DNA of 64,000 nt from Lacinutrix sp. 5H-3-7-4 (GTDB lineage Bacteria; Bacteroidota; Bacteroidia; Flavobacteriales; Flavobacteriaceae), in the NCBI RefSeq assembly GCF_000211855.2, contig NC_015638.1, positions 2,329,001-2,393,000 on the forward strand, given 5' to 3'. Of the stretch, positions 1 to 9,045 are shown in pieces. How positions within the stretch are numbered: position 1 is the stretch's first letter; each line of letters opens with the position of its first letter. The position numbers were made by a program, and so were the translations under genes. The notes beneath the pieces are model-generated. The model searched no databases, was not told the DNA's origin, and worked only from the letters and a program-made list of their open reading frames with translations.

Positions 1-2
1 GG

Positions 3-1034
3 CAAAGAGTAAGTTTAAGTCAAGAAGGAGCTTTTGCTTATCAAGCGACGCTTCAAGCATTAGAACAAGCGAAAATATCTCAAGAATTTTTAGATAATAA
101 TGAAGTTGGTATACTATACGGTAACGATAGTACAGCAAAAGAAACAATAGAATCTGTAGATAAGATAAGAGAAAAAAAAGACACAACTTTGGTAGGTTCT
201 GGAGCAATATTCAAGGCAATGAATTCTACAGTAACCATGAACCTTTCAACACTCTTTAAATTAACAGGAATAAATTTTACAATTAGTGCAGCTTGTGCTA
301 GTGGTTCACATTCTATAGGAGTTGCGTTTAATTTAATAAAATCAGGACTACAAGATATAATAGTTTGTGGTGGTGCTCAAGAAATAAATAAATATGCTTT
401 TGCAAGTTTTGACGGTTTAGGCGTATTTGCCATGGATACAGAAAATCCAGAGAAAGCATCAAAACCATTCGATAAAAGTAGAGATGGTTTAGTGCCTAGT
501 GGTGGTGCAGCAACACTTATAGTAGAAAGTTACGAATCTGCAAAAAAACGTGGAGCTAATATATTAGCCGAAATTATAGGTTACGGTTTTTCATCTAACG
601 GTGAACATATTTCTACACCTAATGTAGATGGACCAACACGAGCAATGACTAAAGCAGTAGAACAAGCAAATATAAAAGCAGCAGATGTAGACTATGTTAA
701 TGCACATGCAACATCAACACCAGTTGGAGATGCAAATGAAGCTAAAGCAATAACTAAAGTTTTTGGAGAAAAAGGACCTTATGTAAGCTCTACAAAGTCT
801 ATGACAGGACATGAATGCTGGATGGCTGGAGCTAGTGAGGTTGTATATTCAATACTAATGATGAATAATAATTTTATTGCTCCTAATATTAATTTAGAAG
901 AAACAGATGAAGATTCAGAAAAATTAAATTTAGTAACAAAAACGCTAGATGAAAAAATTGATGTATTTTTGTCCAACTCTTTTGGATTTGGAGGTACAAA
1001 TTCAGCCCTAGTAATAAAAAAAAGTATTGAATAA
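3..1034 (+). CDS. beta-ketoacyl-ACP synthase (KAS I/II type), 5'-truncated by the window
   Basis: A condensing enzyme that extends an ACP-bound polyene or fatty chain by one malonyl unit in the cytoplasm. The frame is open from base 3, so the real start lies upstream; about 60 N-terminal residues are probably missing. The thiolase-fold catalytic triad is visible: Cys in SAACASGS (codon at 294), His in NAHATSTP (codon at 705) and His in SMTGHECW (codon at 810), followed by the glycine-rich C-terminal motif NSFGFGGTNS. It ends 2 bp before an ACP gene, which suggests the two are used together. As the first of several KS genes in a flexirubin/aryl-polyene cluster, it could be the initiating or the chain-extending synthase; sequence alone does not decide. 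Family assignment is firm, exact step is inferred. Confidence 0.93.
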   Translation, partial: QRVSLSQEGAFAYQATLQALEQAKISQEFLDNNEVGILYGNDSTAKETIESVDKIREKKDTTLVGSGAIFKAMNSTVTMNLSTLFKLTGINFTISAACASGSHSIGVAFNLIKSGLQDIIVCGGAQEINKYAFASFDGLGVFAMDTENPEKASKPFDKSRDGLVPSGGAATLIVESYESAKKRGANILAEIIGYGFSSNGEHISTPNVDGPTRAMTKAVEQANIKAADVDYVNAHATSTPVGDANEAKAITKVFGEKGPYVSSTKSMTGHECWMAGASEVVYSILMMNNNFIAPNINLEETDEDSEKLNLVTKTLDEKIDVFLSNSFGFGGTNSALVIKKSIE

Positions 1035-1036
1035 GT

Positions 1037-1279
1037 ATGGTAAAAGAAGATATTATTGACAAGATTAACCTATTCCTTGTTGATGAATTTGAGGTAGATG
1101 AAGATGATATTGCTCCAGAAGCAAATTTAAAAGAAACGTTAGAATTAGACAGTTTAGACTTTGTGGATTTAGTAGTAGCTGTCGAGTCTAGTTTTGGTGT
1201 TAAACTTGTTGCTCAAGATTTTGTTAATGTAGTTACACTTCAGGATTTCTATAACTTAATAGAAAATAAATTAAAATAG
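1037..1279 (+). CDS. acyl carrier protein
   Basis: An 80-residue acidic acyl carrier protein that carries the growing chain on a 4'-phosphopantetheine arm. The attachment serine is Ser39 in the motif LELDSLDFVDL, at the usual place at the start of helix II. Length and the abundance of Asp/Glu are normal for the family. It starts 2 bp after the upstream ketosynthase stop, so it is translated from the same message. A second ACP lies at 10808-11065; aryl-polyene systems are known to use two ACPs, and this one is probably dedicated to one arm of the product (aryl polyene or dialkylresorcinol), which is inference. Confidence 0.93.
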   Translation: MVKEDIIDKINLFLVDEFEVDEDDIAPEANLKETLELDSLDFVDLVVAVESSFGVKLVAQDFVNVVTLQDFYNLIENKLK

Positions 1280-1292
1280 TAAGCTAATTACT

Positions 1293-2165
1293 ATGGCAAC
1301 TCAATGGAAAGGTAAATCCAGAGGTACTGTTTTAGGCTATAAAATATTTGTTTTTAGTATGAAAACCTTCGGGCTTTCTTCTGCTTACTTTATATTATAC
1401 TTTGTAGCATTTTATTTTTGTTTTTTTGCTTTTGAGAGCACAAAAGCTAGCTATAAATATTTTCGAAAAAGGCAAAGCTATTCATTTTTTAAGTCTATAA
1501 TAAGTATTTACAAAAGTTACTATGTTTTTGGGCAAACCATATTAGATAAAGTAGCTATATCCTCAGGACTTAGAGATCGTTTTACTTACGATTTTGATGG
1601 CATTCATTTAATTAATAGTGTTCTAAAAGAAAAAAAAGGAGGTATTTTAATTAGTGCTCACGTTGGTAATTTTGAAATTGCCGAACATTTTTTTGGAGAA
1701 CTTGAAGACAAAGCAGCAATAAGTTTATTAACTACAGATACAGAGCATACTGCTATAAAAGAATATCTTGAAACAGTTACAAATAAACCAAATGTAAATT
1801 TAATTTTAATAGAAGAAGACTTATCGCATATTTTCGAAATTAATGCAGCATTAGCAAGAAATGAAATTGTTTGCATTACTGGAGATAGATATTACGAAGG
1901 TTCAAAATTTTTAGAAGAAAAACTGCTTGGTAAAAAAGCAAAATTTCCTGCAGGACCATTTTTATTAGCTTCAAGATTAAAAGTTCCAGTATTGTTTGTT
2001 TATGTAATGAAAGAAACAAATAAACACTATCATTTATTTGCACGTCAAGCCACTGTAAAACATAGAGACGAAAAAGCTCTACTTAAAGAGTATACATCTA
2101 GCGTTACAACCATTCTTAAAAAATACCCGTTACAATGGTTTAATTATTTTAATTTTTGGAAATAA
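1293..2165 (+). CDS. LpxL/HtrB-like lysophospholipid acyltransferase family protein
   Basis: A 290-residue membrane-associated acyltransferase of the lipid A biosynthesis (LpxL/LpxM/HtrB) superfamily. A hydrophobic N-terminal segment covers about residues 25-48. The catalytic HX4E motif is HVGNFE (His123, Glu128), followed by a typical mid-domain around GDRYYEGSKF and AGPFLLASRL. Family members move an acyl chain from ACP to a hydroxyl group. Homologues are regular members of aryl-polyene and flexirubin clusters, where they probably attach the polyene acyl to a lipid or resorcinol acceptor; that acceptor is not shown by the sequence. The gene sits 13 bp after the ACP gene and is followed by an 83-bp gap, the first real break in the operon. 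Confidence 0.85.
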   Translation: MATQWKGKSRGTVLGYKIFVFSMKTFGLSSAYFILYFVAFYFCFFAFESTKASYKYFRKRQSYSFFKSIISIYKSYYVFGQTILDKVAISSGLRDRFTYDFDGIHLINSVLKEKKGGILISAHVGNFEIAEHFFGELEDKAAISLLTTDTEHTAIKEYLETVTNKPNVNLILIEEDLSHIFEINAALARNEIVCITGDRYYEGSKFLEEKLLGKKAKFPAGPFLLASRLKVPVLFVYVMKETNKHYHLFARQATVKHRDEKALLKEYTSSVTTILKKYPLQWFNYFNFWK

Positions 2166-2248
2166 ATACAGTAATAAAAACCTAAATTATTACCATAACA
2201 ATAACTTTAAAGTTTGTACCTTTTCAAGCTTAATATAAAACTGTTTTT

Positions 2249-3196
2249 GTGAAAAACTTATTGGTTATACATTATTCTCAATCCGGGCAACTAACAGAGA
2301 TAATTAAAAATATAACATCAACTATAACAACAAAGGAAATAAATATAGATTACCATGAAATTAAAATGGTAAAACCATACCCTTTTCCTTGGCCAAAAGA
2401 TGAGTTTTTTGATGTTTTCCCAGAAACATTCCAGCAAATACCTCAACCGATTTTGCCTGTTCCACAGCATATATTAAATAAAAACTACGATTTAATAATC
2501 TTTGGTTATCCCGTATGGTATTTAACAGCAGGATTACCAATAACCTCATTTTTAAATACACCAGATGCTAAAAAACTATTAAAAAACAAGCCAATAATTA
2601 CTGTAATAGGCTGTCGTAATATGTGGATTATGGCACAAGAAAAATTAAAAGTCAAACTAGCACAATTAAATGCTAATTTGGTAGGAAACATTGTGTTGGC
2701 AGATAGGCATATAAACCATATTAGCGTTATTACTATTGTAGATTGGATGTTTACAGGAAAAAAAAGAAAAAAATTTGGTGTTTTTCCTAAACCAGGAGTA
2801 TCTCAAAGAGATATTAACGAGAGTACTAAATTTGGAGAAGTTATAAAAGAACACCTTATAAAAGGTAACTACACAAACCTGCAAAATAACTTATTAAAAA
2901 AGGAAGCAGTTAAAATTAAACCCTTTTTAATATTAGCAGATAAAAGAGCAAATATTATTTTCTCTAAAATGTCCACATTAATTTTAAAAAAAGGAGAACA
3001 ATCTCTATCTAAACGTAAATTTTGGCTTAATTTCTTTAATTATTATTTATTATTTGCAATTTGGGTTATTGCTCCTATAGTTTTTATGTTATTTTTGTTG
3101 ACTTATGTATTTTCTATCCATAAAATAAAAAAGGATAAAGAATATTACTCATCAGTTAGAAATACTTATAATAATGAAAGAAGTTTACATAAATAA
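2249..3196 (+). CDS. darA: dialkylresorcinol condensing enzyme DarA
   Basis: DarA works with the ketosynthase DarB in making 2,5-dialkylresorcinols, the alcohol half of flexirubins: DarB joins two chains and DarA cyclises/aromatises the product. The N-terminal 190 residues look flavodoxin-like, with a phosphate-loop-like SQSGQLTE at about residues 10-17 and the segment GYPVWYLTAGLP; the C-terminus (about residues 265-295) is strongly hydrophobic, probably a membrane anchor. The GTG at 2249 is the only start that keeps the first beta strand (KNLLVIHYS). The 83-bp gap before it has -7-like boxes (TAACTTTA at 2202, TACCTTTT at 2217), so a secondary promoter is possible. It overlaps darB by 23 bp, as in other dar loci. 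Confidence 0.85.
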   Translation: MKNLLVIHYSQSGQLTEIIKNITSTITTKEINIDYHEIKMVKPYPFPWPKDEFFDVFPETFQQIPQPILPVPQHILNKNYDLIIFGYPVWYLTAGLPITSFLNTPDAKKLLKNKPIITVIGCRNMWIMAQEKLKVKLAQLNANLVGNIVLADRHINHISVITIVDWMFTGKKRKKFGVFPKPGVSQRDINESTKFGEVIKEHLIKGNYTNLQNNLLKKEAVKIKPFLILADKRANIIFSKMSTLILKKGEQSLSKRKFWLNFFNYYLLFAIWVIAPIVFMLFLLTYVFSIHKIKKDKEYYSSVRNTYNNERSLHK

Positions 3197-4307
3197 AACA
3201 TCAAAATTTTTACCCAATCGTCCAGTATCTAATGACGAAATGGAAGAGAAATTAGGTATGGTAAACGGTAAAACTTCAAAAGGAAGACGTATCGTACTTC
3301 GAAACAATAAAATTGAAACCAGATATTACGCAATAGATGATAGTGGTAATATTTCTCACAATAACGCCCAATTAGCAACCGAAGCTATAAAAGGATTGTT
3401 GAGTGACGATTTTCAAGCTAACGATATAGACGTATTATCTTGTGGAACATCAAGTGCAGATCAAATTTTACCTTCACATGCTGCAATGGTTCACGGTTTT
3501 TTAAAAAACGGAAACACAGAAATTAACTCACCAACAGGAGCCTGTTGTTCAGGAATGAATGCCTTAAAATATGGGTTTATGTCAGTTAAATCAGGGCAAT
3601 CAGAAAATGCAGTATGTACCGGTTCAGAGCGTGTTTCAACCTGGTTAATGTCTCAAACCTATGAAGAAGAGATTAAACATCTTGAAACCTTAGAAGAGAA
3701 GCCAATTATAGCCTTTAATAAGGATTTTTTACGTTGGATGCTATCAGATGGAGCTGGCGCTTTTCTGTTAGAAAATAAACCAAGAGGTGAACAACCATTA
3801 AAAATAGAATGGATGGAAGGTTTCTCTTATGCAAACGAAGTAGAACCTTGTATGTATTCTGGTAGTGAAAAACTTGAAAATGGATTTTTAAAATCTTGGA
3901 GTGAGTACGACTCTAAAGAGTGGCAAAACCAATCTATTTTTGCTTTAAAACAAGACGTAAAATTATTAGGGAATAATATTTTGTCTAAAGGTGTAGATAG
4001 CTTAAAGAAAGCTATAGGAAAACACGACTTAAAACCAAGTGAGATAGATTATTATTTACCACACATTTCATCATATTTTTTTAAAGATAAATTATATGAA
4101 GAAATGAAAAATAACGACGTTCATATTCCATGGGAAAACTGGTTTATTAACTTAAGCAAAGTAGGTAATATAGGTTCGGCATCCATATATATTATGCTTG
4201 AAGAATTAGCAAATTCTGGAAAGCTTAAAAAAGGACAAAAAATATTACTATCTGTACCAGAAAGTTCTAGATTTTCATACATGTATGCACTATTAACAGT
4301 TTGCTAA
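3174..4307 (+). CDS. darB: DarB, KAS III-like ketosynthase for dialkylresorcinol
   Basis: A 377-residue FabH/KAS III-type condensing enzyme. Its family joins a beta-ketoacyl and a second acyl thioester to form the dialkylcyclohexanedione precursor that DarA turns into a dialkylresorcinol. The KAS III triad is visible: Cys125 in TGACCSGMNA, His297 in YLPHISSYF and Asn332 in KVGNIGSAS. Length and the characteristic N-terminus (KTSKFLPNRPVSNDEME) match DarB rather than housekeeping FabH. The ATG at 3174 lies inside the last codons of darA (23-bp overlap), which suggests translational coupling of the two partners. Function is by family and by this darA-darB pairing. Confidence 0.88.
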   Translation: MKEVYINKTSKFLPNRPVSNDEMEEKLGMVNGKTSKGRRIVLRNNKIETRYYAIDDSGNISHNNAQLATEAIKGLLSDDFQANDIDVLSCGTSSADQILPSHAAMVHGFLKNGNTEINSPTGACCSGMNALKYGFMSVKSGQSENAVCTGSERVSTWLMSQTYEEEIKHLETLEEKPIIAFNKDFLRWMLSDGAGAFLLENKPRGEQPLKIEWMEGFSYANEVEPCMYSGSEKLENGFLKSWSEYDSKEWQNQSIFALKQDVKLLGNNILSKGVDSLKKAIGKHDLKPSEIDYYLPHISSYFFKDKLYEEMKNNDVHIPWENWFINLSKVGNIGSASIYIMLEELANSGKLKKGQKILLSVPESSRFSYMYALLTVC

Positions 4308-4308
4308 T

Positions 4309-4743
4309 ATGAGTCAATCACTACCATTACAAGATATAAAACATTTAATACCGCAAAAAGAGCCATTCACAATGGTAGATACTTTGTTGGCATTCTCTAG
4401 TACAGATATAGTTTCAAGTTTAAAGATCTCAAAAAGTAATTTATTTACAGACAATGAAGCTTTTCTAGAACCTGGAATAATAGAGAATATGGCGCAAACC
4501 GTAGCATTACATACAGGATACGATTTCTTTTTAAAAGGAGAAAAAGCGCCACTAGGATATATAGGAGCAATTAAAAAAGCCGAAGTTTTCAAGCTTCCAA
4601 AAATAGAAGAGACGATAACTACCGAAGCTAAAATATTACACGAATTTATGGGAGTTAGTTTAGTAGAGGCAACCGTTTGGGATAGTAATAAAACACTTAT
4701 CGCAAAAGCCGAAATGAAAACTGTAATAGTTAGTGATGAATAA
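4309..4743 (+). CDS. hot-dog-fold 3-hydroxyacyl-ACP dehydratase-like protein (ApeP type)
   Basis: A 144-residue single hot-dog domain. The opening LIPQKEPFTMVDTL matches the FabZ signature (LPHRxPFLLVDR), and the central helix motif EPGIIENMAQTVA carries the glutamate that aligns with the FabZ/FabA catalytic acid. The canonical FabZ histidine 14 residues earlier is absent (Leu there). Such proteins are the ApeP-type dehydratase of aryl-polyene pathways and are expected to remove water from 3-hydroxyacyl-ACP during polyene growth. It begins 1 bp after darB and overlaps the next, paralogous gene by 8 bp; the pair may form a heterodimer, which is inference. Confidence 0.78.
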   Translation: MSQSLPLQDIKHLIPQKEPFTMVDTLLAFSSTDIVSSLKISKSNLFTDNEAFLEPGIIENMAQTVALHTGYDFFLKGEKAPLGYIGAIKKAEVFKLPKIEETITTEAKILHEFMGVSLVEATVWDSNKTLIAKAEMKTVIVSDE

Positions 4744-5203
4744 TATACAGGCATTAGACATTTCTAAATTTTTACCACACAGAGCGCCATTTTTAATGGT
4801 AGATCGCATCATGGTTTTAGAAGACGATTATGTCTCTACAGAATTCTATATAAATAAAAACTGTATTTTCTTAGACGAAAATGCTAATTTTAGTGAGGTT
4901 GGTTTAATAGAAAATGCAGCCCAAACCTGTTCTGCTATAGTAGGAAAAAGTTATTTTGAAGATGATGATACTCAAGGTACAGGAACAAAGCTAATAGGTT
5001 TTATAAGTGGCATAAAAAAAGTAACAGTAAACAGTTGCCCAGAAGTAGACCAAACAATATACTCTCAAGCAAAATTAAAATCTAGGTTTGATGCAGACCA
5101 TTACAGTATTTGTGCTTTAGAATGTGTAATTAAAACCAAAGAAAAAGAATTGCTATCTTGTGAAATGAATTTATTTATTCAAGAATTACCTAATGAAAAA
5201 TAG
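4736..5203 (+). CDS. second hot-dog-fold 3-hydroxyacyl-ACP dehydratase-like protein
   Basis: A 155-residue hot-dog protein, paralogous to the gene just upstream. It has a FabZ-type start FLPHRAPFLMVDRI and the helix motif EVGLIENAAQTCSA, so the putative catalytic Glu is present while the FabZ His is missing (Phe at that place). I chose the ATG at 4736 over the GTG at 4733; either makes an 8-11 bp overlap with the upstream stop, so translation is coupled. Two adjacent Glu-only hot-dog proteins plus a distant His-bearing one (15966-16331) suggest shared or complementary active sites. The substrate is inferred from the cluster. Confidence 0.75.
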   Translation: MNNIQALDISKFLPHRAPFLMVDRIMVLEDDYVSTEFYINKNCIFLDENANFSEVGLIENAAQTCSAIVGKSYFEDDDTQGTGTKLIGFISGIKKVTVNSCPEVDQTIYSQAKLKSRFDADHYSICALECVIKTKEKELLSCEMNLFIQELPNEK

Positions 5204-5606
5204 TGAAGTACCACAAGATAAAAGTAATTTAAAAGACTCAAATATTAAAGAGTTGTGCTATGCTGTAGACGAAAACGGAGACTATATCACAGTAAACTCT
5301 ACAGGTTGGGACCCTAAAACCATAGCTTTAAATAATGCCATAGAAGATATTAACGAACGTATTGAAGCTGCTAGACAACGTGTTATTGAAAACAAAACAA
5401 GCCCAATAGAATATTACATGGAAGTCAATAAAATGGATATTAATATTTTATCAAGCTATGTGGGGCTATGGAAATGGAAAGTAAAACGCCATTTTAAGCC
5501 AAAGGTTTTTAAAAAATTACCTCAAAAAACATTGCAAAAGTATGCCAATGTATTTAATATAAACTGTAATCAATTAAAAGACATAACATTGCCAAATGGA
5601 AATTAA
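5193..5606 (+). CDS. uncharacterised flexirubin-cluster protein
   Basis: A 137-residue soluble protein that I cannot assign to a named family. The first 30 residues are polar, residues about 50-70 are helical and charged (AIEDINERIEAARQRV), and the C-terminal half is basic with Trp-containing WKWKVKRHF. No cysteine, metal motif, signal peptide or membrane segment stands out. It overlaps the upstream dehydratase by 11 bp and the downstream BtrH-like gene by 11 bp, so it is tightly locked between two acyl-handling enzymes and is probably a structural or adaptor partner of one of them. A role in pigment assembly is inferred from position only. Confidence 0.7.
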   Translation: MKNSEVPQDKSNLKDSNIKELCYAVDENGDYITVNSTGWDPKTIALNNAIEDINERIEAARQRVIENKTSPIEYYMEVNKMDINILSSYVGLWKWKVKRHFKPKVFKKLPQKTLQKYANVFNINCNQLKDITLPNGN

Positions 5607-6591
5607 ATTTACACATCATCAAACAGCACATTGCGAAAATGGTGTGATTTCTAATTTAATGAAACATAATGGTTTCAATATTAGTGAGCCTATGGCTTTT
5701 GGTATTGGTAGCGGTTTATTGTTTTGTTATATTCCTTTTTTAAAGGTAAACCATGCACCATCATTTTCATATCGCTCAATGCCAGGTACAATTTTTAAAC
5801 GCTTTGCTAAACGTACAGGTATAAAAATTAAACGCCAGAAATTTAAAAATTCCAAAGACGCTAAAGCTGTTTTAGATAAAAACTTAAAAGACAACAATCC
5901 AGTAGGTTTACAAGTAGGAGTTTTTGGGTTAACTTATTTTCCAGACGAGTATCGTTTTCACTTTAATGCACATAACCTAGTTGTTTATGGAAAAAATGAA
6001 AACACTTATTTAATTAGCGATCCGGTAATGGAAACTGTTACCACATTAACAGATAAAGAGTTAGAAAAAGTACGTTTTGCAAAAGGCGCTTTAGCTCCAA
6101 AAGGTCACATGTATTATCCTGTAGATTTCCCAAAAGAGTTAAGCCTAGAAAAAGCTATAGTAAAAGGAATAAAACATACCTGTAGAGATATGTTAGCACC
6201 AATGCCAGTAATTGGAGTTAAAGGCATAAAATATACAGCAAAACTAATTAGAAAATGGCCTAAAACTAAAGGTACAAAAAAAGCAAATCACTATCTAGGG
6301 CAAATTGTACGTATGCAAGAAGAAATAGGAACTGGTGGTGGCGGTTTTAGGTATATTTTTGCAGCTTTTTTACAAGAAGCAAGTAAAGTATTAAATAATG
6401 ATAAACTTTTAGAGCTATCTAAAGAGATGACACTAATAGGTGATTTATGGAGAGATTTTGCTGTAGATGCATCAAGAATTTACAGAAACCGAAGTTCTAA
6501 AGTCGATGGTTATAATGATATTGCAAATCAACTTGAAATTATAGCAGATAAAGAGAAAGCATTTTTTACAACGTTAAAAAAAGCAGTTTAG
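5596..6591 (+). CDS. BtrH-like (butirosin biosynthesis protein H, N-terminal) acyltransferase
   Basis: A 331-residue protein with the BtrH_N papain-like (C39-like) fold at residues 1-150 and a DUF4872-like helical region after about 180. The likely nucleophile is Cys13 in QTAHCENGVISN; a conserved His is in RFHFNAHNLVVYG and an Asp follows in YLISDPVME. BtrH moves an aminoacyl chain from an ACP to an aminoglycoside, so by analogy this enzyme could move the aryl-polyene chain from ACP onto an acceptor such as the dialkylresorcinol. It is a better ester-forming candidate than the housekeeping-like acyltransferases nearby, but that is inference. It is followed at 7 bp by an ABC transporter. Confidence 0.75.
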   Translation: MEIKFTHHQTAHCENGVISNLMKHNGFNISEPMAFGIGSGLLFCYIPFLKVNHAPSFSYRSMPGTIFKRFAKRTGIKIKRQKFKNSKDAKAVLDKNLKDNNPVGLQVGVFGLTYFPDEYRFHFNAHNLVVYGKNENTYLISDPVMETVTTLTDKELEKVRFAKGALAPKGHMYYPVDFPKELSLEKAIVKGIKHTCRDMLAPMPVIGVKGIKYTAKLIRKWPKTKGTKKANHYLGQIVRMQEEIGTGGGGFRYIFAAFLQEASKVLNNDKLLELSKEMTLIGDLWRDFAVDASRIYRNRSSKVDGYNDIANQLEIIADKEKAFFTTLKKAV

Positions 6592-6598
6592 AATTAAT

Positions 6599-7342
6599 AT
6601 GATTGAAATAGAACAACTTTCTAAAAAATATAAAGATGCCGAAAATTATTCAGTATCTAATTTAGACTTGTGCATTGAAGAAAAAGAAATATTTGGACTT
6701 TTAGGCCCTAACGGAGCTGGGAAAACAACACTTATTTCACTTTTGTGCTCACTTATAAAACCAACATCTGGAAGTTTTTCTATTAATGGATTAACCTATA
6801 AAAAAAACAAAACCAAGCTTAAGCAGCTTATAGGTATTGTGCCTCAGGAATATGCTCTATATCCAACTTTAACAGCTTTCGAAAACCTAACCTATTTTGG
6901 TAGTATGTATGGTTTAAAAGGAAAAACACTAACCAATAAAATAAACAAAGCACTTGAGATTTTAGGGCTTTTAGAGTTTTCAAACAAAAAAATAAGCTCG
7001 TTTTCCGGAGGTATGAAACGTCGTATAAATTTAATAGCAAGTATACTTCACGAGCCAAAAATTTTATTTTTAGATGAGCCAACTGTTGGTGTAGATGTAC
7101 AATCTAAAAATGTAATAATGAAATTCCTTTTAGAATTAAATGAAAGAGGAACAACAATTATTTATACATCGCACCATTTAAATGAAGCCGAAAAATTTTG
7201 TACTAGAGTAGCCATTATCGACCATGGTAAAATAATTATAAAAGGAAAACCAGAGCAATTAATAGCTGCAGAAAAAGACGCACATAATCTTGAAGATGTT
7301 TTTATAACATTAACAGGAAAAGCCCTTAGAGATTATGCATAG
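6599..7342 (+). CDS. ABC transporter ATP-binding protein
   Basis: A 247-residue ATPase subunit of an ABC-2 type exporter. Walker A is GPNGAGKTT (residues 36-44), the Q-loop is VPQEYALYP, the signature is SSFSGGMKRR (about residue 136) and Walker B is ILFLDEPTVG, followed by the H-loop in YTSHHLNEAE. Together with the permease encoded next (8-bp overlap) it should form a transporter in the inner membrane. In a pigment cluster the cargo is most likely the flexirubin or a precursor lipid bound for the outer membrane; the sequence does not show cargo. Confidence 0.92.
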   Translation: MIEIEQLSKKYKDAENYSVSNLDLCIEEKEIFGLLGPNGAGKTTLISLLCSLIKPTSGSFSINGLTYKKNKTKLKQLIGIVPQEYALYPTLTAFENLTYFGSMYGLKGKTLTNKINKALEILGLLEFSNKKISSFSGGMKRRINLIASILHEPKILFLDEPTVGVDVQSKNVIMKFLLELNERGTTIIYTSHHLNEAEKFCTRVAIIDHGKIIIKGKPEQLIAAEKDAHNLEDVFITLTGKALRDYA

Positions 7343-8597
7343 ATTTTTAGCGTCAACATATAAAGAATTTAGACTATTAACGCGTGATTTTGGCGGGATG
7401 GTAATACTTTTTGTAATGCCATTAGTATTAATTATTACAATAACGCTAATACAAGATAGCACCTTTAAAACTATAAGCGATAATAAAATACCTATATTAA
7501 TAGTAGATAATGACAATGGAAACGTTGCAAAAACGATAATAGAAGGTCTTCAAGTATCTAGTGCTTTTCAAATTATTAAAGAAAAAAAAGAAAGTATAGC
7601 CAAAGCGCAAGTTTTTAAAGGTAAATACCAATTAGCAATTATAATTCCTGAAAAATTATCACAGGATTTAGAAGCTAAAGTAAACCAAAATGTTAACGAG
7701 ATTATAGCAAAGTTTGGTTTAGAAGACAATACGCAAGAAAAAATTAAAATTAAAAAAAAAGAAGTGCGTTTGTATTTTGATCCAGCAACACAACAAACCT
7801 TTAAAAGCTCTGTAAAAAACGGAATTGATAAAATGATTGCTACCATAGAAACGCAATCAATTTACAAAGCCTTTCAATCTCAAATAACAGATGATCCTAC
7901 AGAAACAATTTTTGAAACCGAAAATTTTATAAGCTTTAAAGAAGTTCCATTAGAAAAAGAAGGAGAAGTTGTTTTACCAAATTCTGTACAACACAATGTT
8001 CCAGCATGGTCATTATTTGCAATATTTTTTATAATTGTTCCTCTATCAATAAATGTTGTTAAAGAAAAAAATCAAGGAACCTTTGTTAGATTGCGTACAA
8101 ATCCAGTGTCTTATGCCACTGTATTGGCAGGTAAAACAGCTGTTTATTTAATTGTATGTATGTTACAATTTGTATTCATGCTACTTATAGGTGTTTATTT
8201 TTTTCCAAGTATAGGTTTACCAACATTAGATGTTTCGGGAAAATTACCATTATTATTTTTAGTCGCATTTTTTGCAGGTTTAGCAGCAATAGGCTTAGGT
8301 TTATTATTAGGTACAGTAGCAAAAACACATGAGCAATCTGCACCGTTTGGCGCTACATTTGTTGTAATATTAGCAGCGATAGGAGGAGTTTGGGTACCCG
8401 TTTTTATTATGCCAGAATTCATGCAAATGTTATCTCATATTTCACCAATGAATTGGGGACTAAATGCGTTTTACGATGTATTTTTACGACATGGTTCTTT
8501 AATAGATATTTTACCAGAAATAGGATTGTTACTATTATTTTTTTTAGCAACAACTACATTTGCAATAATCTACAATGAAAAAAAATATGCTGTCTAA
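7335..8597 (+). CDS. ABC-2 type transporter permease
   Basis: A 420-residue permease with the usual ABC-2 layout: one N-terminal membrane segment (about residues 18-40), a long periplasmic domain (about 50-220), then five membrane segments (about 225-250, 265-290, 305-330, 335-360, 390-412). The ABC2-type stretch KEKNQGTFVRLRTNPVSYA precedes the second group of helices. It overlaps the ATPase gene by 8 bp and the downstream thioesterase gene by 23 bp, so all three are one transcriptional unit. Probably exports the pigment or a lipid intermediate across the inner membrane (inference). Confidence 0.9.
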   Translation: MHRFLASTYKEFRLLTRDFGGMVILFVMPLVLIITITLIQDSTFKTISDNKIPILIVDNDNGNVAKTIIEGLQVSSAFQIIKEKKESIAKAQVFKGKYQLAIIIPEKLSQDLEAKVNQNVNEIIAKFGLEDNTQEKIKIKKKEVRLYFDPATQQTFKSSVKNGIDKMIATIETQSIYKAFQSQITDDPTETIFETENFISFKEVPLEKEGEVVLPNSVQHNVPAWSLFAIFFIIVPLSINVVKEKNQGTFVRLRTNPVSYATVLAGKTAVYLIVCMLQFVFMLLIGVYFFPSIGLPTLDVSGKLPLLFLVAFFAGLAAIGLGLLLGTVAKTHEQSAPFGATFVVILAAIGGVWVPVFIMPEFMQMLSHISPMNWGLNAFYDVFLRHGSLIDILPEIGLLLLFFLATTTFAIIYNEKKYAV

Positions 8598-9045
8598 AAC
8601 CCAAATAAAAGAAATATCTCATACTAGCGAAATACGTATTCGTTTTGCAGAAACCGATCCACTAAGCATTGTTTGGCACGGTAACTATATACAGTATTTT
8701 GAAGATGGTCGCGAAGCTTTTGGGCGTGCACATGGTATTTCATATTTAGACCAAAAAGCATATGGTTTTACAACACCAATTGTAAAAACAAATACAGAAC
8801 ATAAATTGCCATTGTTTTATGGAGATATTGCAACAATAAAAACAACATTTATAAACTCTAATGCTGCTAAAATGGTATTTAAATATCAAATATTTAATGC
8901 CAAAAATCAAGTGGTTTGCGAAGGCTCTACAACACAAGTTTTTGTATCGCATGTAGGAGAAAAAATGAATGAAGGCGAATTGCAATTAGTAGCACCAAAG
9001 TTTTTTTTAGATTGGAAACGTAAAGTAGGTTTGCTAGATGAGTAA
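8575..9045 (+). CDS. 4-hydroxybenzoyl-CoA-type acyl thioesterase
   Basis: A 156-residue hot-dog thioesterase of the 4HBT/YbgC family. The family signature is clear in AETDPLSIVWHGNYIQYFED at about residues 23-42, where the Asp in TDPL and the HGNYIxYFE segment form the active-site region. It would hydrolyse acyl-ACP or acyl-CoA thioesters in the cytoplasm, either releasing chains or clearing misprimed carriers. The start ATG lies 23 bp inside the permease gene and its own stop overlaps the next ketosynthase by 8 bp. Confidence 0.85.
   Translation: MKKNMLSKTQIKEISHTSEIRIRFAETDPLSIVWHGNYIQYFEDGREAFGRAHGISYLDQKAYGFTTPIVKTNTEHKLPLFYGDIATIKTTFINSNAAKMVFKYQIFNAKNQVVCEGSTTQVFVSHVGEKMNEGELQLVAPKFFLDWKRKVGLLDE

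Noticed and set aside
4314-4754. 146-codon open frame on the minus strand
   Set aside because: It lies exactly over the hot-dog gene at 4309-4743, which has a clear family pattern and operon context; the reverse frame has no recognisable motif.
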